Below are positions 62,209-64,000 of a DNA stretch of 64,000 bases, one piece after another; the first letter of the stretch is position 1, and the number at the start of each line of letters is the position of its first letter. Source of the DNA: Clostridiaceae bacterium OM02-2AC (GTDB taxonomy: Bacteria > Bacillota_I > Bacilli_A > Erysipelotrichales > Erysipelotrichaceae); contig QULU01000015.1 in assembly GCA_003481775.1 (NCBI GenBank), positions 1 to 64,000 of the forward strand, in the 5' to 3' direction. The notes beneath the pieces are model-generated. The model was not told where the DNA came from and made no database searches. It saw only the letters and a program-made list of their open reading frames with translations. The position numbers were made by a program, and so were the translations under genes.

Positions 62209-64000
62209 TCATATATGCTGTAAAAGAATTTCAATAAATTCATAATAGGATTTTGCTTTTAGTAATTCTTCCAGCTGCATATCTTCCATCAATACAGATG
62301 ATAGAAATTCATATAATTCAATAAACAGCTTTTTATCCTGATCATTAATAGCGATGAGTATAATCAAATGTACCTTACGGCTTCCCCAAAGTACCGGCTC
62401 CTTATTCAAGACAATATTCATACAGGTTTGTATTGCATTCATTTTTGTCGCATGCGGGATAGCAACAGAATGAAATGAGGTACTGGATAAATTTTCTCTT
62501 TCCTGGACATCATGTTCAAAAAATTCTTTCACCATTCCAGCTTCATACAGCTGCTTTGACATTACATGAATTGCCTCCTCCCTGCTTTGAAAGCTTGCAT
62601 TTTTCTTAAATAGAGACGGCTTTGTATATTCCATTAGGATGGATTGAAATTTCTGTTTCTTTTTCTCAATCAACAGACGATCCATCAGCAGCTGCACCTT
62701 TCTTTGGTCTGCCTTATTGAAAAACGGTGTAATGATAACCTTTGGCATATCCAGTTTTCTATCAATCGAAACCGTAGTTAAAATAAAATCAGCTGTATTC
62801 GTGATATCTTCTTCGTTGGTAATAATATTTTTTATGTCAGCATCCTTACGAAAAACAGATACAATTCGATCAGATAAGGAAATATCAAGATCATAATATT
62901 GTGGAAATAACAGAATAAAAGATAGCTTATGCTTCTCGTTATTATGATTTTCATAGACACTTCCAATATGAAATGCCAGATATGCTATTTCATCGTCATT
63001 GATAATATAACCTGTTTCTCTTTTAATAATGTGAGAAATATTCACAGCATAATCATAAATCAGCGGACATTTGTTCCGTATATTTTCAGTAAGTGGATTC
63101 TGCGTAAAAAAACTGTTTTGACAACGAATAAGAAGTCCATTCATATGAAGTGTAAATCGATAAATAAAATTCTTATCGGACAGATCCAGAAAATAGTTTT
63201 CACTCATTTCACGGATAATGCGTTCTGTTATATCCGAGCATTCTTTGGTAACAAGATTTTTTAATTCATGATCTCTGAAGTTTGTATTGATGGCACTTCC
63301 GATAACCAGCAATGTTAACTCATATAATTCGCTGTCATTAAAATGCAATTCATAATGCTCTTCTAGGGATGCTATAATCTCTTCTGTCAACTTGAATTCA
63401 TGCTGCTTAATTTGAAATAATTTTTCAGGCTTCTCCATGTATTCATATTCATGATCGATTCTATCCATTGCAATGATAATATACAAAATTAAGTTTATCA
63501 TGGAGTAATCATTGATATAAAAATGATATTTCCGGAATATCTCTTTCAAAACATATTGGATAAATTCTACATTATACTGCGGGTATGATTTCTGAATAAA
63601 TCCCATATTCATGAATTTATCACTGGATTCCTCATACAGAAGTGTACGAACCATCTTTCTTTTATTCTTTTCGAGCCCTTCCAAATAGATATCATCCCCA
63701 CACTGTACCAGCTTCAAATCGCATTCATACAATTTTTTACCGACTCTTTTCAAATCAAGCTTTAATGTGGACTCACTGATATAGAGCTCATCTGCAAGGT
63801 CATGAATGTTAATTTTTTCCTGATTGAAATCAATCAGCTGTTTTATGATATACTTTGTTCGTTCATAGGGTGTTTGCGGTAACTGTTCCTTGAATAAGAC
63901 TTCAACCTCGATATCCTCCCTGAGCTTATATCCCAGGTTGGAAGATAAAATAATCTGTCTGCCTGTATCCATATTTATATCCGCAACATATTTACGTAAT
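62209..64000 (-). CDS. PRD-containing transcriptional regulator, cut by the window edge
   Basis: The frame is open to the right end of the window; codons beyond ATG 63972 continue with LRKYVADIN, the end of a first helix-turn-helix unit, so the true start lies outside. Visible in order: second HTH (INIHDLADELYISESTLKLDLKRVG), two PRDs (about 170-370 of the visible part), an EIIB-like region and a C-terminal EIIA domain with SVAIPHATKMN (phospho-His). Likely controls a PTS outside the window. Last codon at 62209. Confidence 0.88.
   Translation of the reverse strand, partial: LRKYVADINMDTGRQIILSSNLGYKLREDIEVEVLFKEQLPQTPYERTKYIIKQLIDFNQEKINIHDLADELYISESTLKLDLKRVGKKLYECDLKLVQCGDDIYLEGLEKNKRKMVRTLLYEESSDKFMNMGFIQKSYPQYNVEFIQYVLKEIFRKYHFYINDYSMINLILYIIIAMDRIDHEYEYMEKPEKLFQIKQHEFKLTEEIIASLEEHYELHFNDSELYELTLLVIGSAINTNFRDHELKNLVTKECSDITERIIREMSENYFLDLSDKNFIYRFTLHMNGLLIRCQNSFFTQNPLTENIRNKCPLIYDYAVNISHIIKRETGYIINDDEIAYLAFHIGSVYENHNNEKHKLSFILLFPQYYDLDISLSDRIVSVFRKDADIKNIITNEEDITNTADFILTTVSIDRKLDMPKVIITPFFNKADQRKVQLLMDRLLIEKKKQKFQSILMEYTKPSLFKKNASFQSREEAIHVMSKQLYEAGMVKEFFEHDVQERENLSSTSFHSVAIPHATKMNAIQTCMNIVLNKEPVLWGSRKVHLIILIAINDQDKKLFIELYEFLSSVLMEDMQLEELLKAKSYYEFIEILLQHI

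Overview
The window reads as the chromosome of a spore-forming, anaerobic, sugar-fermenting Firmicute of the Erysipelotrichia type; [Clostridium] innocuum or a relative is my best guess. The grounds are the sporulation block pth-mfd-...-spoVT-rqcP-yabP-yabQ-divIC, the [FeFe]-hydrogenase maturation genes hydE/G/F, three mannose-family PTS systems plus one cellobiose-type PTS, PRD-type regulators, strong AGGAGG ribosome sites and cre-like catabolite sites. This is inferred from gene content; no rRNA or other species marker lies in the window.

Region by region. (1) 138-7799: an eight-gene leftward operon (class II aldolase, Zn-dehydrogenase, a fused PTS IIC-IID, IIA, IIB, short-chain dehydrogenase, GntR regulator, small P-loop kinase) with a divergent RpiR regulator. 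(2) 7800-11058: a sparse stretch with a YoaP-like acetyltransferase and an Rpn-family nuclease. (3) 11082-21612: a nine-gene leftward operon (PTS IIC, IID, allulose-6-phosphate 3-epimerase-like, IIA, IIB, two GatD-like dehydrogenases, an unknown 101-aa protein, a 6-phospho-3-hexuloisomerase-like SIS protein), a second divergent RpiR regulator, and a rightward dehydrogenase-aldolase-dehydrogenase set. (4) 21755-30147: a leftward beta-glucoside operon (cellobiose-type IIA, IIB, IIC, a 1053-aa adenine-deaminase/M24-like fusion, a PRD regulator, a GH1 6-phospho-beta-glucosidase). (5) 30394-40715: housekeeping and sporulation genes, with two divIC-like genes. (6) 40912-42790: two mini-ORFs and an AT-rich AlbA_2/Schlafen-type ATP-binding gene whose predicted 5' leader is a 12-bp tandem repeat. 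(7) 42967-57476: a polyol-type catabolic region with two leftward gene sets (PTS IIA-IIB-IIC-IID, dehydrogenase, aldolase, AraM, AraL-like phosphatase; and dehydrogenase, aldolase, FGGY kinase), plus a divergent PRD regulator followed by three further genes. (8) 57911-61847: hydF, hydG, hydE and a TM1266-type regulator behind a leader RNA with mutually exclusive antiterminator and terminator helices. (9) 62209 to the right edge: a further PRD regulator cut by the window.

How it works together. The sugar regions share one plan: a PTS imports and phosphorylates a sugar or sugar alcohol, zinc MDR dehydrogenases (seven in the window) oxidise it, and an aldolase, epimerase or isomerase moves it into glycolysis. 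cre-like sites lie in all three mannose-type PTS promoter regions, and local RpiR or PRD regulators probably give substrate specificity. The most unusual items are the adenine-deaminase/M24 fusion inside a beta-glucoside PTS operon, the hyd leader switch, the IIC-IID fusion, the hexuloisomerase without its synthase, and a repeated operator-like motif before both polyol gene sets.
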